Positions 1 to 10,367 are shown, counted from the stretch's first letter. The stretch is DNA of 64,000 nucleotides from Diprion similis (GCF_021155765.1 NC_060114.1:1612001-1676000); one strand, 5' to 3'. A program made the numbers and translations. Notes: a model not told the origin generated them from the sequence alone.

Positions 1-284
1 ACAATTTATAAATGGAGATCTATACATACAATGAAAAGAAATGACACATCTTAGACATGTATAAACATCTTTGTGATAGCTAAAAACATGTTTATAAATA
101 ATCATTGACATTTTGAAAATCTACAAGACCTGTTTCATCCAATTATTACATATTGTTAATCCCAATGATATTGAACTTTTGCATCTTAGGTTCAAATTTG
201 AATGAACCGAGACTCTTCACAAATGAGAATAAACAAATTACTAGTGGTCAGTGAATGTTGTCTGAGTCTGTGTTTCATTAATTA
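1..284. other. unassigned AT-rich left flank
   Basis: AT-rich sequence with no convincing reading frame. It does not align by eye with the related retrotransposon copy at 47.4-47.7 kb, so it is either another insertion or too diverged to recognise. I see no promoter, RNA gene or repeat in it. Confidence 0.4.
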
Positions 285-345
285 CCCTAATATTTCAATC
301 GAAAAATATTAGTAGAAGATTTAATCAAATCGATTAGAATACCTA
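285..345 (+). pseudogene. Gypsy-env #1 pol, macrodomain fragment left of the Polinton
   Basis: About 60 bp that align with 47785-47845 in Gypsy-env #2, the part of the macrodomain just before its IPR-GCGLD loop. The reading frame has decayed stop codons. The matching continuation starts at 25108, on the far side of the Polinton, which shows that the Polinton entered this pol gene. The last six bases (340-345, TACCTA) are the target-site duplication. Confidence 0.7.
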
Positions 346-790
346 AGAAGATAGGATATGAGAGTTCTGGCCCACAATGGCGGCGTTTCGAGGGGGGGTT
401 CCCCCCATTGCTACGGGCCGGCCGGCAGCGGCGCGCGGCGGGGGGGGGGCGAAGACTGCGCGAGGGATCCGCGGGAGGAGAGGGGGGGGGTTGGGCGTGC
501 GGCGATTCCCCGGCGGGGGGGGGGGGGGGGGGCAAAATCCTGTCGGGTCCTGTTCGACGGCAGGAAGCTCTAAGTTAGATAACGCTAGACCACTTGACAA
601 AAATTCCTGGAAATGCAGCCTTTTAGCTCATGCCGATAATGAATGCAGTGGGTGGTAATGTAAATAAATCTGTACATACTAAAGTTTATCATAAATGCCG
701 GATGCAGCTGTTGAAATAAATCTGTCACACATAAAAGATTCTTCAAAAATTATTAAAAAATGCCTGATGTCGGTTACGGGAGGATGGAGA
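346..790 (+). repeat. Polinton left terminal inverted repeat
   Basis: Inverted copy of 24716-25101, readable by eye over nearly the whole length, with scattered mismatches. The left arm carries an extra GC-rich block of about 60 bp (around 448-510) absent from the right arm. A G18 run lies at 515-532, facing a C19 run at 24981-24999. Open reading frames in the GC-rich part are not credible genes. Confidence 0.92.
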
Positions 791-872
791 GCGGGGGCGG
801 TACATAAAAAAATTTCCCCACGATATGCAGGTCGAGTCTTGTTTGATGGGAGAATCGTGGTGGGGACGGATG

Positions 873-881
873 GTATATAAA
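873..881 (+). promoter_or_regulatory. TATA box for the first Polinton ORF
   Basis: A TATATAAAA box just inside the left TIR, about 100 bp before the ATG at 976. The initiator is not clear. It fits the TATA-driven promoters seen at other genes of this element. Confidence 0.5.
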
Positions 882-975
882 ATACGGATTCGTTTCGATA
901 GTTACTCTGTTCTCATCGTCTTCTCGTCGTGAACTGTTCGTACTTGTGAATAAAGAAACTCTCATCGAAAACGCT

Positions 976-1290
976 ATGGATTTGGGAAAAATCAACCACG
1001 CCAGCCGCCTGGAGAATCTGCCGACCAAGAAGATGTCGGAATTCGAAATTGGAGAGGTGTATAACGTCACCGGACTACGACTGGTCAGAACGAAATTCGG
1101 GGTACGTGTTCTGGCCGAGATTGAGGGGGAATACAACGTCTTCCTGCCACCAAGAATCGCGAAAGTTCTGCAAGAAGATTCGAATCAGCTGTCCGAAATG
1201 TGTGATATGGCTGGGGCAAATCGTCTACAGTTGAAATACTTCGGGGGAGAGTTCAACAAGTTTGAATTTTCGTGCAGTTACGTGCCATAG
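976..1290 (+). CDS. small conserved Polinton protein, possibly OB-fold ssDNA-binding
   Basis: A 104-residue protein from the first ATG (976); the frame is open upstream to 946 but has no ATG there. It has a pattern of alternating hydrophobic strands (IGEVYNVTGLR, FGVRVLAEI, YNVFLPPRI) and a C-terminal LKYFGG-NKFEFS segment. This resembles small OB-fold-like proteins I associate with insect mobile elements and DNA viruses, so ssDNA binding during element replication is plausible. That is inference; no diagnostic motif is present. It lies 100 bp behind a TATA box at the left TIR, and the next gene starts 123 bp downstream behind its own promoter. Confidence 0.6.
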   Translation: MDLGKINHASRLENLPTKKMSEFEIGEVYNVTGLRLVRTKFGVRVLAEIEGEYNVFLPPRIAKVLQEDSNQLSEMCDMAGANRLQLKYFGGEFNKFEFSCSYVP

Positions 1291-1331
1291 ATAATTTACA
1301 TCATCCCCTCCACTTCCATCAAATGCGAGGG

Positions 1332-1366
1332 GATAAAAGCTGGTGTGCGGGAACGAATAGTCAGTC
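1332..1366 (+). promoter_or_regulatory. TATA plus TCAGTC initiator module
   Basis: GATAAAA at 1332-1338 followed 29 bp later by TCAGTC (1361-1366), a good arthropod initiator. The same pairing recurs before the penton and capsid genes. The 5' leader to the ATG at 1413 would be about 50 nt. Confidence 0.6.
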
Positions 1367-1412
1367 TTCTACGGATATTTGAGAAAATACGAGCTTGGCA
1401 TCCCTCTGCAAC

Positions 1413-2282
1413 ATGGAGATGATCCTGGACGTGCAATGTTTCATCGGTCAAGGCAACCAGCTTGTACCCAAAGAAGTCGCAGCCATCTACATGAACGGTT
1501 CGGGTTTGGAGCACATCCTCGTTAAACCACCCTGTGATTTAACCAGCCTACCAATCGAATATAGAGCTACTAACGCCTGGTTAACGCGCGTTGATCATCA
1601 CGGGATACCATGGAATGCCGGCAACAAATCTCACGATGAAGTACCAAAGATTCTGAGAAAAATTGTGAGAAATGCATGTTACGTATACGTCAAAGGAGCA
1701 GAGAATAAAGCATGGTTGTCGGAGATCCTCGGTGGCACCACGCCAGTTATTAATATGGAAGATTTACACATCGAACCCCCTACACTGGTAAAATTGAAAT
1801 ATATGGAAGTGGCACCCTTGCACGACCTAAACCACGGATACTTCCCATCGGACGATATTTGTAAATACGCGGAAAAAGGATCGATTTGGTATGATGACAA
1901 CCATGAATACATCCCGGAATACAACTGTGCCTTTGAGAACGTGCAGCGGCTGAGAAGGTGGTATTTGAAGGAGTGTACCGGCTCTCTCGAGAAATCACTC
2001 CACCTGTACGATGAATTGGCTGGTTTAAGAGCAATGAGGTCTGAGGATATCGCTTTTTTGCCGAAAGAATTCGTCTACATGTTCGCATCAAATTCCATCA
2101 ATGATGTGTGGGATAAGCTGCCTGAGAATATGAAAATGGACACCAGCATCTACAGTTGCCGCAGATGTACCCTGCATTATATACCCGGACCCGATGGCGA
2201 TATAGTGGACGGTCCAAACCCTCTGGTTAAAGACTGTTTGAAATGCAATCGTCTACCTAAAAAATGTAGACAATATGTTTGA
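1413..2282 (+). CDS. conserved Polinton-associated protein of unknown function
   Basis: A 289-residue protein from the ATG at 1413; the upstream extension has no ATG. The N-terminus has an acidic strand (ILDVQCF) followed by a KEVA helix. The middle has VKGAENKAWLSEIL and a conserved ENVQRLRRWYL segment. Near the C-terminus two CxxC pairs (CRRC about 2157-2168, CLKC about 2236-2247) look like a zinc site. I recall proteins of this pattern as widespread and unnamed in insect and cnidarian mobile elements. A nuclease-like fold with an acidic first strand is possible but unproven. The frame has no stops or shifts, suggesting selection until recently. Confidence 0.65.
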   Translation: MEMILDVQCFIGQGNQLVPKEVAAIYMNGSGLEHILVKPPCDLTSLPIEYRATNAWLTRVDHHGIPWNAGNKSHDEVPKILRKIVRNACYVYVKGAENKAWLSEILGGTTPVINMEDLHIEPPTLVKLKYMEVAPLHDLNHGYFPSDDICKYAEKGSIWYDDNHEYIPEYNCAFENVQRLRRWYLKECTGSLEKSLHLYDELAGLRAMRSEDIAFLPKEFVYMFASNSINDVWDKLPENMKMDTSIYSCRRCTLHYIPGPDGDIVDGPNPLVKDCLKCNRLPKKCRQYV

Positions 2283-3118
2283 AAATACCAATATAATTTA
2301 CAACAATTACATCCTCGCTGATACATATAATTAGAATGCAGTATTCAATAAAATTATTTACATATTTAGAAAAAATAGAACTGATTGTAATTACATCCTA
2401 GCGCATACATAGAATTAAAATGTTATATGTAATAAGATTATTATAAAATTCGTTACATATCTTCATAACTTTCATCCGTTTTTGTGAAATAAATGTAAAT
2501 ATTATGAATTTCATTTGTGTGAAAATATATGATAAATAATTGTGTAATTTTTTGTAATACATGATTTTACTCCCCGAAATAATCCATAAAATCATCATCA
2601 TTATCATGAGATGTGTGGCCTGGAAAAATTTCTCAAGACACTTTACCCGAAAGACTCTTCTCGGAAGGTTTTCCCGTCAAACATTGTAAAACTTTGTAAC
2701 ATAGATCTGCACTGCCCGCCTTTCCTCAAGTGATTTTTCCCTACTAGATAGGTTGCACATGTGACTTTTCTCCAGTCCTTTTCGTCAGATCTCATAAACA
2801 TAAATCACCCGGTCAAGAGTCTAGGCATCAGAATTCATCTCTATGCCGCTCGAAGCCGCTTTTCGTCAGCCGATTCTCCCACAGGGTATCTTCAAAGTTT
2901 TATCTTTTTCACTGATAGGATAGGGATGGGCGTGTGCAGGCTCAGACGTGGTTGGCTACAATTTTTATCTTGGAGGCTGCAGCTGCTGCAGAACGCGGAG
3001 ACCCCCCCCCCCTCACGATCCTTCGGCACAAGGACAGCACATCCCTTGCAGGCTCGTCAGTCTTACACAACCCGTGAAATTAAAAGTTCAGAATATCATC
3101 GTCACCAACGTCAAAGTC
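2283..3118 (+). promoter_or_regulatory. intergenic region with a candidate PolB promoter
   Basis: 836 bp without a credible gene. The first 350 bp are AT-rich and probably hold 3' ends. A CATAAAT box (2799-2805) with TCAG at 2828-2831, 29 bp on, matches the promoter spacing seen elsewhere in this Polinton. A C-rich run (about 3001-3012) lies before the polymerase start. The frame open from 2948 is not needed, because the conserved protein begins at the ATG at 3119. Confidence 0.4.
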
Positions 3119-6100
3119 ATGGCCGCCGAAGCATACATGGGACTCGTCGAGCAGATGGGGGAGGCGTACAATTTGTTGCGCGAGCAAATTCGCGGAGAAG
3201 GATGTCACGATGTCTTTAATCATTGGATCGGTATTGGAGTGGCAAATATAAAAGTTTTGCAAGATATTCTACAACAGCCGAGAATGAGTGTGGGGGCGAA
3301 ACAGCAAATTCAACATAAGATCTTACTCATACAATCCTGGGTGGCAAAGATCCAGCAGCAACAGCGGCAGCACGGCTTGGTGATAGGCGGCAATATTGGC
3401 AGTTCTGCAGGTGTACAGTAGGATGATGTTGATAGTGCTTTTGCTAACCGGATTCGCACTGGCATTGTGACCAATCTTGGCCATAAGGATTTGGATGCCT
3501 TTCTGAGTGACGCGCAGAGGATTACCGTCGAAAAATTGAAGCTGGTGCATCGTGATGAGGGAAATGTGAAGGTCAACGTCATACTGACGTGTAAATTTCA
3601 AAACGTGAAGCACGAGGGGGTCGCCACGGAAGTCAAAAGCTTCAATACAACCAACGTGACGATCCTTCCCTCCAGTGATATAGACGGTTGGTTCGCGGAG
3701 ACAAAGAACAAACTGCTCGTTAAGGTTAAAGATTTCGAACAGCGTGATTCCGGCTGGAGTATGATTGAGATTCTCAATATTGCTGTAAACGTCAACCGGT
3801 ACCAGCCTCTCGCCGCGGGGACTTCAACATTCGTCACACTACCGGAGGACATTCAGCGCAAGAAGGCGGTGGTCAACGTACAAAACGACGACGAAAGATG
3901 TCTTCTCTGGGCCACAGCTGCAGTCCTGCATCCGGTCAACAAAAACGCTCAGAGGGTGCATCATTATCGTCGGCATATTTTAGAGTTCGACTGCACAGGT
4001 ATCAAATTTCCCGCTACACTGCACGATGTGGGAAAGTTCGAGAAATTAAATAATTTGCAAATCAATGTATATGGAATAGAATCCGAAACCTTTTCACACC
4101 ATGCAAAATCCACAAAAAGCGTCATCGTACCAATGTATTTGAGTAAAAATTTGCATAGCGCAAACGTTGACACGATTCATCTTCTAATGCTTGAAAGTAG
4201 TAATTGTGCCGAGCATGATATGAGTCGCGAATTCACACCAAGATTCCACTTTGCTTGGATCAAAGATCTCTCACGATTGGTTAGCAAACAATTGTCTCAA
4301 TATAATGGCCAACTGTTTTTATGCGACAGATGCCTATGTCACTTCGCTGTGAAACACGCCTACGACCACCATCGGCAGGATTGTATTATGTTGAATAAAG
4401 TGCGCATGGAATTTCCAAGATCTGAAGATTTAAATTTAAAGTTTAAAAATTTCAAAAACAAAGGCACTGTCCCGTTTGTTGTTTACGCCGATCTCGAATG
4501 TATATTAGAATCCGAACCTGTAGACGAATTTCAAAACCGTAAAACATATGAAATTCAAAAGCATATCCCGCACAGTGTAGCATACTACGTACATTGCGCG
4601 TACGATGAGACCTTATCGGAGTTTCACAGTAAACGCGGCACCGATTGCATAGATTGGTTCATGCAGCAGCTTGAAGATTTATCGGTTAAAGTAGAGTCAC
4701 GAATCAAAAATATAATTCCGATGGAGTCTCTGACCCAAGTGCAACGCGATCGTCACATGCGCGCGAAAAATTGTCATATCTGCGAAAAGCCGTTTACTCC
4801 TGAGGAGAAAAAGTGCCACGATCATTGTCACTTCGCGGGTAAATATCGCGGTCCTGCGCATAATCGGTGTAATTTGAATTTCAGAGAGTCGCACACAATT
4901 CCAATAGTTTTCCACAATTTGTCCGGTTACGATGCACATTTTTTGATTAAATCCCTAGCTTTAACTTTTCCCGGAGCGGTTACACTGCTACCCATAAATA
5001 AGGAAAAATATATATCCTTCACGAAGCAGGTTGATGGGACGATGATGCATTTGAGATTCATGGACTCGATTCGGTTTATGGCTAGCAGTATTGATAAACT
5101 TTCTTCATATTAAGGCGATGTCGATAAACGTATAACATGTAAATTTTACAATAATCCCGCGCAGTTCAGCTTGATGACCCGCAAAGGCGTTTTTCCTGAC
5201 GAATACGTCGATTGTTGGGAGAAACTCGACGAAACTCAATTACCTGCAAAGAATCATTTCTACTCACATCTCTGCAATTCGAATATCACAGACGCCGATT
5301 ATGAGCACGCTAAAAATGTCTGGGAAGAATTCCGTTTAGAGTCTTTGGGGGCCTATTCCGATTTATATTCAAAGACTGATGTTTTGTTACTTGCTGATAT
5401 TTTCGAAAATTTCCGGGTTAGCTGTTTTAAAACATACGTTTTAGATCCGTTGCACTACTACACGGCACCGGGGCTTGCTTTTGACGCGATGCTTAAACAC
5501 ACAAAGGTGAATTTCCAACTTTTCGATGACCCCGAAATGGTTTTATTTATTGAAAGAGGCATTCGAGGTGGCGTAGCGCAATGTTCTAATCGACACGCTC
5601 GCGCCAATAACAGATTTATGGGCAAAGATTTTGATCCGAAGGTGGAATCGTATTTTATGTATTACGATGTGAATAATCTTTACGGTGCGGCTATGAGTGC
5701 ACATTTACCAATCAACTCGTTCGAGTGGGAGCATGATCCTATCGATATAACAACTCATCCGGACGATTCGCCGATCGGTTACATCCTGGAGGTGGACTTG
5801 GACTACCCTACAGAGCTCCACGAGGAACGCAAAGACCTACCTCTCTGTCCGGAGCATTTCACACCGCCAGGTAGTAAAATCCCTAAACTCGCCACCACCC
5901 TTCTCCCCAAAACGAAGTATATACTACACTATAGAAATTTAAAGCAATGTCTGAGTTTAGGTTTGAAATTAGTCAAAGTGTATAGAGTTTTGAAATTCGC
6001 ACAATCTCCATGGCTCGAGCCTTACATCACGCTCAACACCAACATGCGCAAACAGTCCAGAAACGAATTTGAGAAAAACTTTTACAAATTGATGAATAAC

Positions 6101-6892
6101 GCTGTGTTTGGTAAGACTATGGAGAATGTGCGAAATCACACGGATGTCAGATTAGTTACAAAATGGGAGGGAAGAGGTGGTGCCAGAGCGCTTATCGCTA
6201 GGGCAAACTTTCATAGCTGCACCGTATTCAAGACTGATATGATTATTATAGAAATGAATCGTGTCAAAGTTTACTTTAATAAACCAATTTATATCGGTGC
6301 GGCGATCTTAGACCTTTCGAAAATTATTCTGTACGATTTTCATTACAATTATATAAAGCCGAATTTTCCCGACAAAAAAGCTAAATTGTTGTACACCGAC
6401 ACTGACAGCCTTATTTACCAATTTAATGTACCCAACATCTACGATATCGTCAAACGTGATGTTGACTCAATGTTTGACACCTCGGACTACCCTCCCGACA
6501 ATGTGTACGGTATTCCGCTCAAGAACAAGAAACGTCTGGGCATAATGAAGGATGAGAACAACGGGAAAATTATGACAGAGTTCATTGGGTTGCGAGCGAA
6601 GCTGTACACCTTTATGACGATGGGCGAGGATGACAGCAATGGTACGAGAGTAAGCAAACGCGCAAAGGGTGTCAAAAATTCAACGCTGAACACCATCACG
6701 TTTGACGATTATAAGCGCTGCCTGTTGGCTTACAAGGAATTGGCTCGATCTCAATGTCTAATTCGTAGCAAAAAACATCAAGTAAGCACTATCGTACAGA
6801 AGAAATTGGCTCTGAGTTGGCAAGATGACAAGCGGCAATTGATACCGGGGCAGACCGACACCTTACCTTGGGGGTTTGCTGCTGCCCCATAA
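3119..6892 (+). pseudogene. protein-primed family B DNA polymerase, two in-frame stops
   Basis: Replicates the Polinton. One frame of 1,258 codons, the usual length for insect Polinton PolB, holds only two stops (TAG 3419-3421, TAA 5111-5113) and no frameshift. Exonuclease motifs: YADLEC (ExoI, about 4480), NLSGYDAH (ExoII, about 4918), [11 protein letters not shown] (ExoIII, about 5366). Polymerase motifs: YYDVNNLYG (A, about 5658), [11 protein letters not shown] (B, about 6093), YTDTDSLIY (C, about 6391). All catalytic aspartates are present. A Cys/His cluster of HNH/endonuclease VII type (CHIC, DHCH, GKYRGPAHNRCN) lies at about 4770-4875. The start at 3119 is the first good ATG; the segment between the two stops has no ATG near its start. 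Point-mutation decay is likelier than programmed readthrough. Confidence 0.92.
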
Positions 6893-7286
6893 AACTAATT
6901 ATAGGATTAGCTGTATGTATAAAACTGCCACGAATACTTACGTTCGACACCTTGGACGATCCTTTGTGAAATTATTTATTCAAAAATGAAAAAAAGTTTT
7001 CCAGAAACGAAAAAAAGTTTTCCAAAAACAAAATCCCCATTTGATTAACACGTAAAAAAAGTTTTCCGGAAATGAAAAAAAGTTTCCCGATAGTGAAAAA
7101 AAGTTTTCCAGAAATGAAAAAAAGTTTCCGAAAATAAAAATGTGTATTAACCGTAAGGAAAAAAATATCTTGTATCATTATTATTGCTACGGATATAGTA
7201 TATAAGTGCACATGGAAAAGAATTGTGGAGATATTTTGTATAACTGTATGTTTTATTGTTATTTTGAAAAATACATAGAAATTATG
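6893..7286. other. convergent gap between PolB and integrase
   Basis: 394 bp between convergent genes. It holds the degenerate A/T repeat block described separately and AT-rich sequence that probably carries polyadenylation signals for both strands. No gene seen. Confidence 0.5.
6985..7140. repeat. degenerate 19-21 bp direct repeats, about six copies
   Basis: Imperfect tandem copies of a GAAAAAAAGTTTTCCAGAAA-like unit, interrupted once by an unrelated stretch (about 7028-7050). The unit pairs an A-run with a TTTTCC core, so single-strand folding is possible. The spacing is irregular and the units diverge, unlike a CRISPR array. Confidence 0.75.
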
Positions 7287-8210
7287 TTACATGTCTGTTT
7301 CATTTATCCAACTGTTGTGTGAATTGTCAAATCCCAACCACTTCACATAGAGCTGATTCCCACGTTTGCGTAATACTTTCTCCACCAGGTAGCCATCGGG
7401 ATATTTTACTTTGCTGAGTTCTTCCTCGTAGTAGAAGCCTCCTTCGATGGAATGATCTTGATAATCGGTAAGTTTGTACGTCGGGGGATTGGTATTTTTC
7501 ACCTCGCTCACGGTGAATATTTCAGTCGTCCAGTTGGGCGTATAGCCTTTTTCGAATACATTTTTGTACTTGCTGACCCGGACTCGATCGCCAACTTTAA
7601 ATTTCCGCTTCCGATTACTCCGCTTGATTTGGCGGGGCTTGTAAACGCTTCGATATAGTTGTTTTTCGTTGACTGTGCTGTTATCCACCGGCTTCATTCA
7701 AATCGTGCGATGCTTGGTGTTGTTGTATGATTCCATTAGATCGCTCAAAATGTCAATCCACTTGTAAGATCCTCGAAGAGTAAACCGCTTCCACATTTTA
7801 TTTTTCAACGTTCGATTAAATCGCTCGCATATAGACGCCTTTAAATTGCTGAATGTCGAATACATGTTGATATCGTGCCGCTTGATGAGTGTCTTGAATT
7901 CGCTGTTGTAAAATTCTCTGCCCTGATCGACGTGTAGATGCTTTGGTATGCGGTTCTGTGTTAGTACGGATACCATGGCGGTAGTCACATCTTTTCCACT
8001 CTTGGACTTTATCGGTACCGCCCACGCGTACTTGGAAAATATGTCGATGATTGTAAGCAGGTATTTGTAGCCCTTGTTGTGCGAGCTATATGCGGTCATG
8101 TCAACGAGATCTGCTTGCCAGGTCTCATCGAGTCCGCGTACATCTACGAATCAGCGCGGATAATTGCGTCGAGCCGGTCTGTGAAGTTCAGCAGCTATTG
8201 TCGCCTTCAT
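7287..8210 (-). pseudogene. Polinton retroviral-type integrase with chromodomain, two in-frame stops
   Basis: Catalyses element integration. The frame of 308 codons runs from the ATG at 8210-8208 and is broken only by TGA at 8153-8151 and TGA at 7700-7698. Catalytic core: WQADLVDM (first Asp), HVDQGREFYN (second Asp), ICERFNRTL (Glu). The C-terminal part has the KFKVGDRVRVSKYKN SH3-like segment and a chromodomain-like tail (GYLVEKVLRKRGNQLYVKW). The N-terminal zinc domain is short or missing. The start ATG overlaps the TGA stop of the preceding gene (ATGA), so both may share one transcript. Confidence 0.9.
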
Positions 8211-8626
8211 TGTTCCTTGCTCTTTGCCGCTCGATTTTTCAACTCTTCTTCCAACCGCTTTTGTTCCTCGACCGAAACTGATACCGCGCTGATTTGCTCC
8301 AGTAACGTTACTCGTGCATGAAGCTTCTGAACGATCTCCAATAATCCAATTACGTAATCGTGATTACTCCTGTTACGCGCGCGCACCGGTTTAAGGATCT
8401 CATCGATTCTCTTAATGCGCTCCTCGTACGATTCTCTTAAACTGTTTAGAACTTTCAGGGGAACAGCATCGTTGGGCTGCTGAGGATCGGCTGTGTTACA
8501 CAATCGTTTACCGTCCAAATCGTACTGATTGTCTGGAGTGATTTTAAATCCGACGCCTGGAGGTCCACGAATAAATTTTTTACCCCCACCACGGCCCAAC
8601 TGTCGTCCAAATATATCTATGCTCAT
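8207..8626 (-). CDS. conserved Polinton protein with tail-fibre-like motif
   Basis: A 139-residue protein from the ATG at 8626; the frame extends upstream without an ATG. The segment GVGFKITPDNQYDLDGKRL followed by N-AD-QQPNDAV resembles the 'gF-lT-dGnYDm-nKrL-Nv-dP-dAv' pattern known in Polinton and virus fibre-like proteins. The C-terminal half is a long coiled coil rich in Glu, Arg and Leu (about 8460-8210). A structural role in a particle is inference. It is last but one in a minus-strand gene chain, overlapping the integrase start by four bases and starting 47 bp after the upstream gene. Confidence 0.7.
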   Translation of the reverse strand: MSIDIFGRQLGRGGGKKFIRGPPGVGFKITPDNQYDLDGKRLCNTADPQQPNDAVPLKVLNSLRESYEERIKRIDEILKPVRARNRSNHDYVIGLLEIVQKLHARVTLLEQISAVSVSVEEQKRLEEELKNRAAKSKEQ

Positions 8627-8672
8627 CGCTGGGTGGTCACCGAAGGAATGACGAATGTATGCCGATCTACCG

Positions 8673-9623
8673 CTAATAAATGATTCCAGCTTCCCGCAGC
8701 TCTTCAATAATCGCGACTATTTCATTGGAATGGCTGGTATTTCCCGCAGCCTGCGATGCCATAAGTAGCCGAAGACGATCTACAATTTCATTTGGATCAT
8801 CCCAGTAGACGTAATCCACTTCTTGCCTCTCCTTTCGCGCAATTTTATATTCGGGTAAGCCTTTACCGGATTTTTTCGACGAGCCAAGATGTTGTGCAAT
8901 GAAATTTCTATACTTTGCACTTTTTGAATCATCGCGAAGACTTCCATCGGCTTGGTATCGTTTCCGATGTGCATTTGTCATCCTCACAATTTTTATGTAA
9001 TTATTCTTGTCCGTATCATTCACAACCGTGGCATCGGGTGATTTTTTAAACAATAATTCGAGTAACCCTGGTGTACTTTGGTAACTTTCATCTCCCACAT
9101 TGATCAGATTATCGACAAAACTAATTTGTGAATGACCCATCATCATACTGTTTATCAACTTTCGAACGCCATATGCGGTATCTAAATCCTTCTTTTTACT
9201 TGTGCTGAACATTTTCAAATATCGTGCCACGTGATTCACTGTTTTCCTCACTGGTGTACTTGTAGTGGAAATTTCACCAAATTTCAATGTTTTATCGTGC
9301 GCATCCTTGAAATCCTCCTCATCATCCATATCCTTATCCCCATCCTCGCCATCCTCGGTACTCGCATCATCTTTTTCTTCTTTTTTCATCGCTATATCAG
9401 ACGATTCTGTTTTAATTTCTTCTTTAATATGCTGCTGCTGCTGCTTCGAAGTATCCACCAATTCTTGCAACGGTGTTACGAGGGGCTTGAACACCTCCCC
9501 CATAACCTGGTCGGTCGTGTCTTTGTCCAACTTGATCATCTTGTGCTTCCGACGTATGACATCGCTTGCTTTCGATATTTCACTCAGCGTATCGCTATGC
9601 TTACGAATCTTGACACTCTCCAT
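8673..9623 (-). CDS. conserved Polinton protein (YWDDPNE / LLMASQAAGN family)
   Basis: An intact 316-residue protein. The N-terminal third is charged: Gln-rich then a long Asp/Glu/Lys stretch (about 9440-9300), likely disordered. The C-terminal third has the pattern YWDDPNEIVDRLRLLMASQ followed by AAGNTSHSNEI and IIEELREAGII, which I recognise as a recurrent but unnamed insect Polinton protein. No enzyme motif is visible. It follows the ATPase on the same strand by 42 bp, with a TATA-like CTTTATAAGC in that gap. Confidence 0.75.
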   Translation of the reverse strand: MESVKIRKHSDTLSEISKASDVIRRKHKMIKLDKDTTDQVMGEVFKPLVTPLQELVDTSKQQQQHIKEEIKTESSDIAMKKEEKDDASTEDGEDGDKDMDDEEDFKDAHDKTLKFGEISTTSTPVRKTVNHVARYLKMFSTSKKKDLDTAYGVRKLINSMMMGHSQISFVDNLINVGDESYQSTPGLLELLFKKSPDATVVNDTDKNNYIKIVRMTNAHRKRYQADGSLRDDSKSAKYRNFIAQHLGSSKKSGKGLPEYKIARKERQEVDYVYWDDPNEIVDRLRLLMASQAAGNTSHSNEIVAIIEELREAGIIY

Positions 9624-9665
9624 GTTGCCGACTTGATCGTCACAATTGAACTGTGTGAGTTTGCG

Positions 9666-10367
9666 TTAGTTTATGCTTATAAAGCAGTCAAATCCCTTCC
9701 TGTATCTTCCCTCGTTGATTTCACTATCCTTGTCAATTACGACAAAACTGTATTTACCGTCATTCCAGCATGCCGAACATAAGTCCTTAAATTGTTGATA
9801 TGTCATGTCGGTGTTCACGTGATCGTTGTAGATATGTTTCAGATTCATTTCATCTTGTCGAAATAGCACCAATAAGTTTGCATTGTCACGCACCAGGTGT
9901 TTCGGAATACGTGCATACGTTTGACTAAGATAAAAGCTATCGACGTCGCGATGCCTGCCCATGCTGAAGTAGGCTCTGATATTATCTTGCTTCTCACACG
10001 CCACATCGTCAAAAATCATAACAGAGTTAGGGTGGGCCTCTTCTGGTTTGACAACCTGATCGTCCTCACCAGACGGAAAATAGCCCACACCCTGCATGGA
10101 TTCTAGTAACTTTTCCAAAAATTGATATTTTGGCTGGATGAGGGATTTTGAATAAACGTAGACATTTTCGAATCTCAATCCGTTGCCATGGGTGATTAGA
10201 GAGAGGAGAGCGTTCGTTTTACCACAATTCGATGGGCCGCAAAAAATTGCCCTCACGGTATTTGGTAGTAATTTTCCATGACGTTTCTCTTTCCTCTTCC
10301 TCCCCCGACGAACCATTTTGTCGAAACTTGCAACAGGTAGTTTGTCAGTCTGATCTTGAAATCTCAT
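9666..10367 (-). CDS. FtsK/HerA-like (A32-type) DNA packaging ATPase
   Basis: Expected to pump element DNA into a capsid. A 233-residue intact frame from the ATG at 10367-10365. Walker A is IFCGPSNCGKTNA (about 10255-10215) and Walker B is SVMIFDDVACE (about 10028-9996). The downstream DSFYLSQTYARIPKHLVRDN segment matches the sensor region of Polinton and giant-virus packaging ATPases. The N-terminus has a basic KMVRRGRKRKEKRHGK stretch. The gene is divergent from the PLA2 gene across an 87-bp shared promoter region. Confidence 0.92.
   Translation of the reverse strand: MRFQDQTDKLPVASFDKMVRRGRKRKEKRHGKLLPNTVRAIFCGPSNCGKTNALLSLITHGNGLRFENVYVYSKSLIQPKYQFLEKLLESMQGVGYFPSGEDDQVVKPEEAHPNSVMIFDDVACEKQDNIRAYFSMGRHRDVDSFYLSQTYARIPKHLVRDNANLLVLFRQDEMNLKHIYNDHVNTDMTYQQFKDLCSACWNDGKYSFVVIDKDSEINEGRYRKGFDCFISIN

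Noticed and set aside
287-658. Pro-rich and Gly/Arg-rich open frames in the left TIR
   Set aside because: They are products of G- and C-runs in all frames, appear in several phases at once and are not matched as protein in the other TIR.
2948-3118. Longer N-terminus of PolB starting at 2948
   Set aside because: The residues before the ATG at 3119 come from a C-run and look random, while conserved-looking sequence starts at 3119.
3419-5113. Programmed stop readthrough in PolB
   Set aside because: Two different stop codons, one deep inside the exonuclease part, and similar stops in integrase fit decay better; no pseudoknot or conserved context was evident.
6985-7140. CRISPR-like array
   Set aside because: Units are A/T-rich, variable in length, without unique spacers, and the window is eukaryotic.
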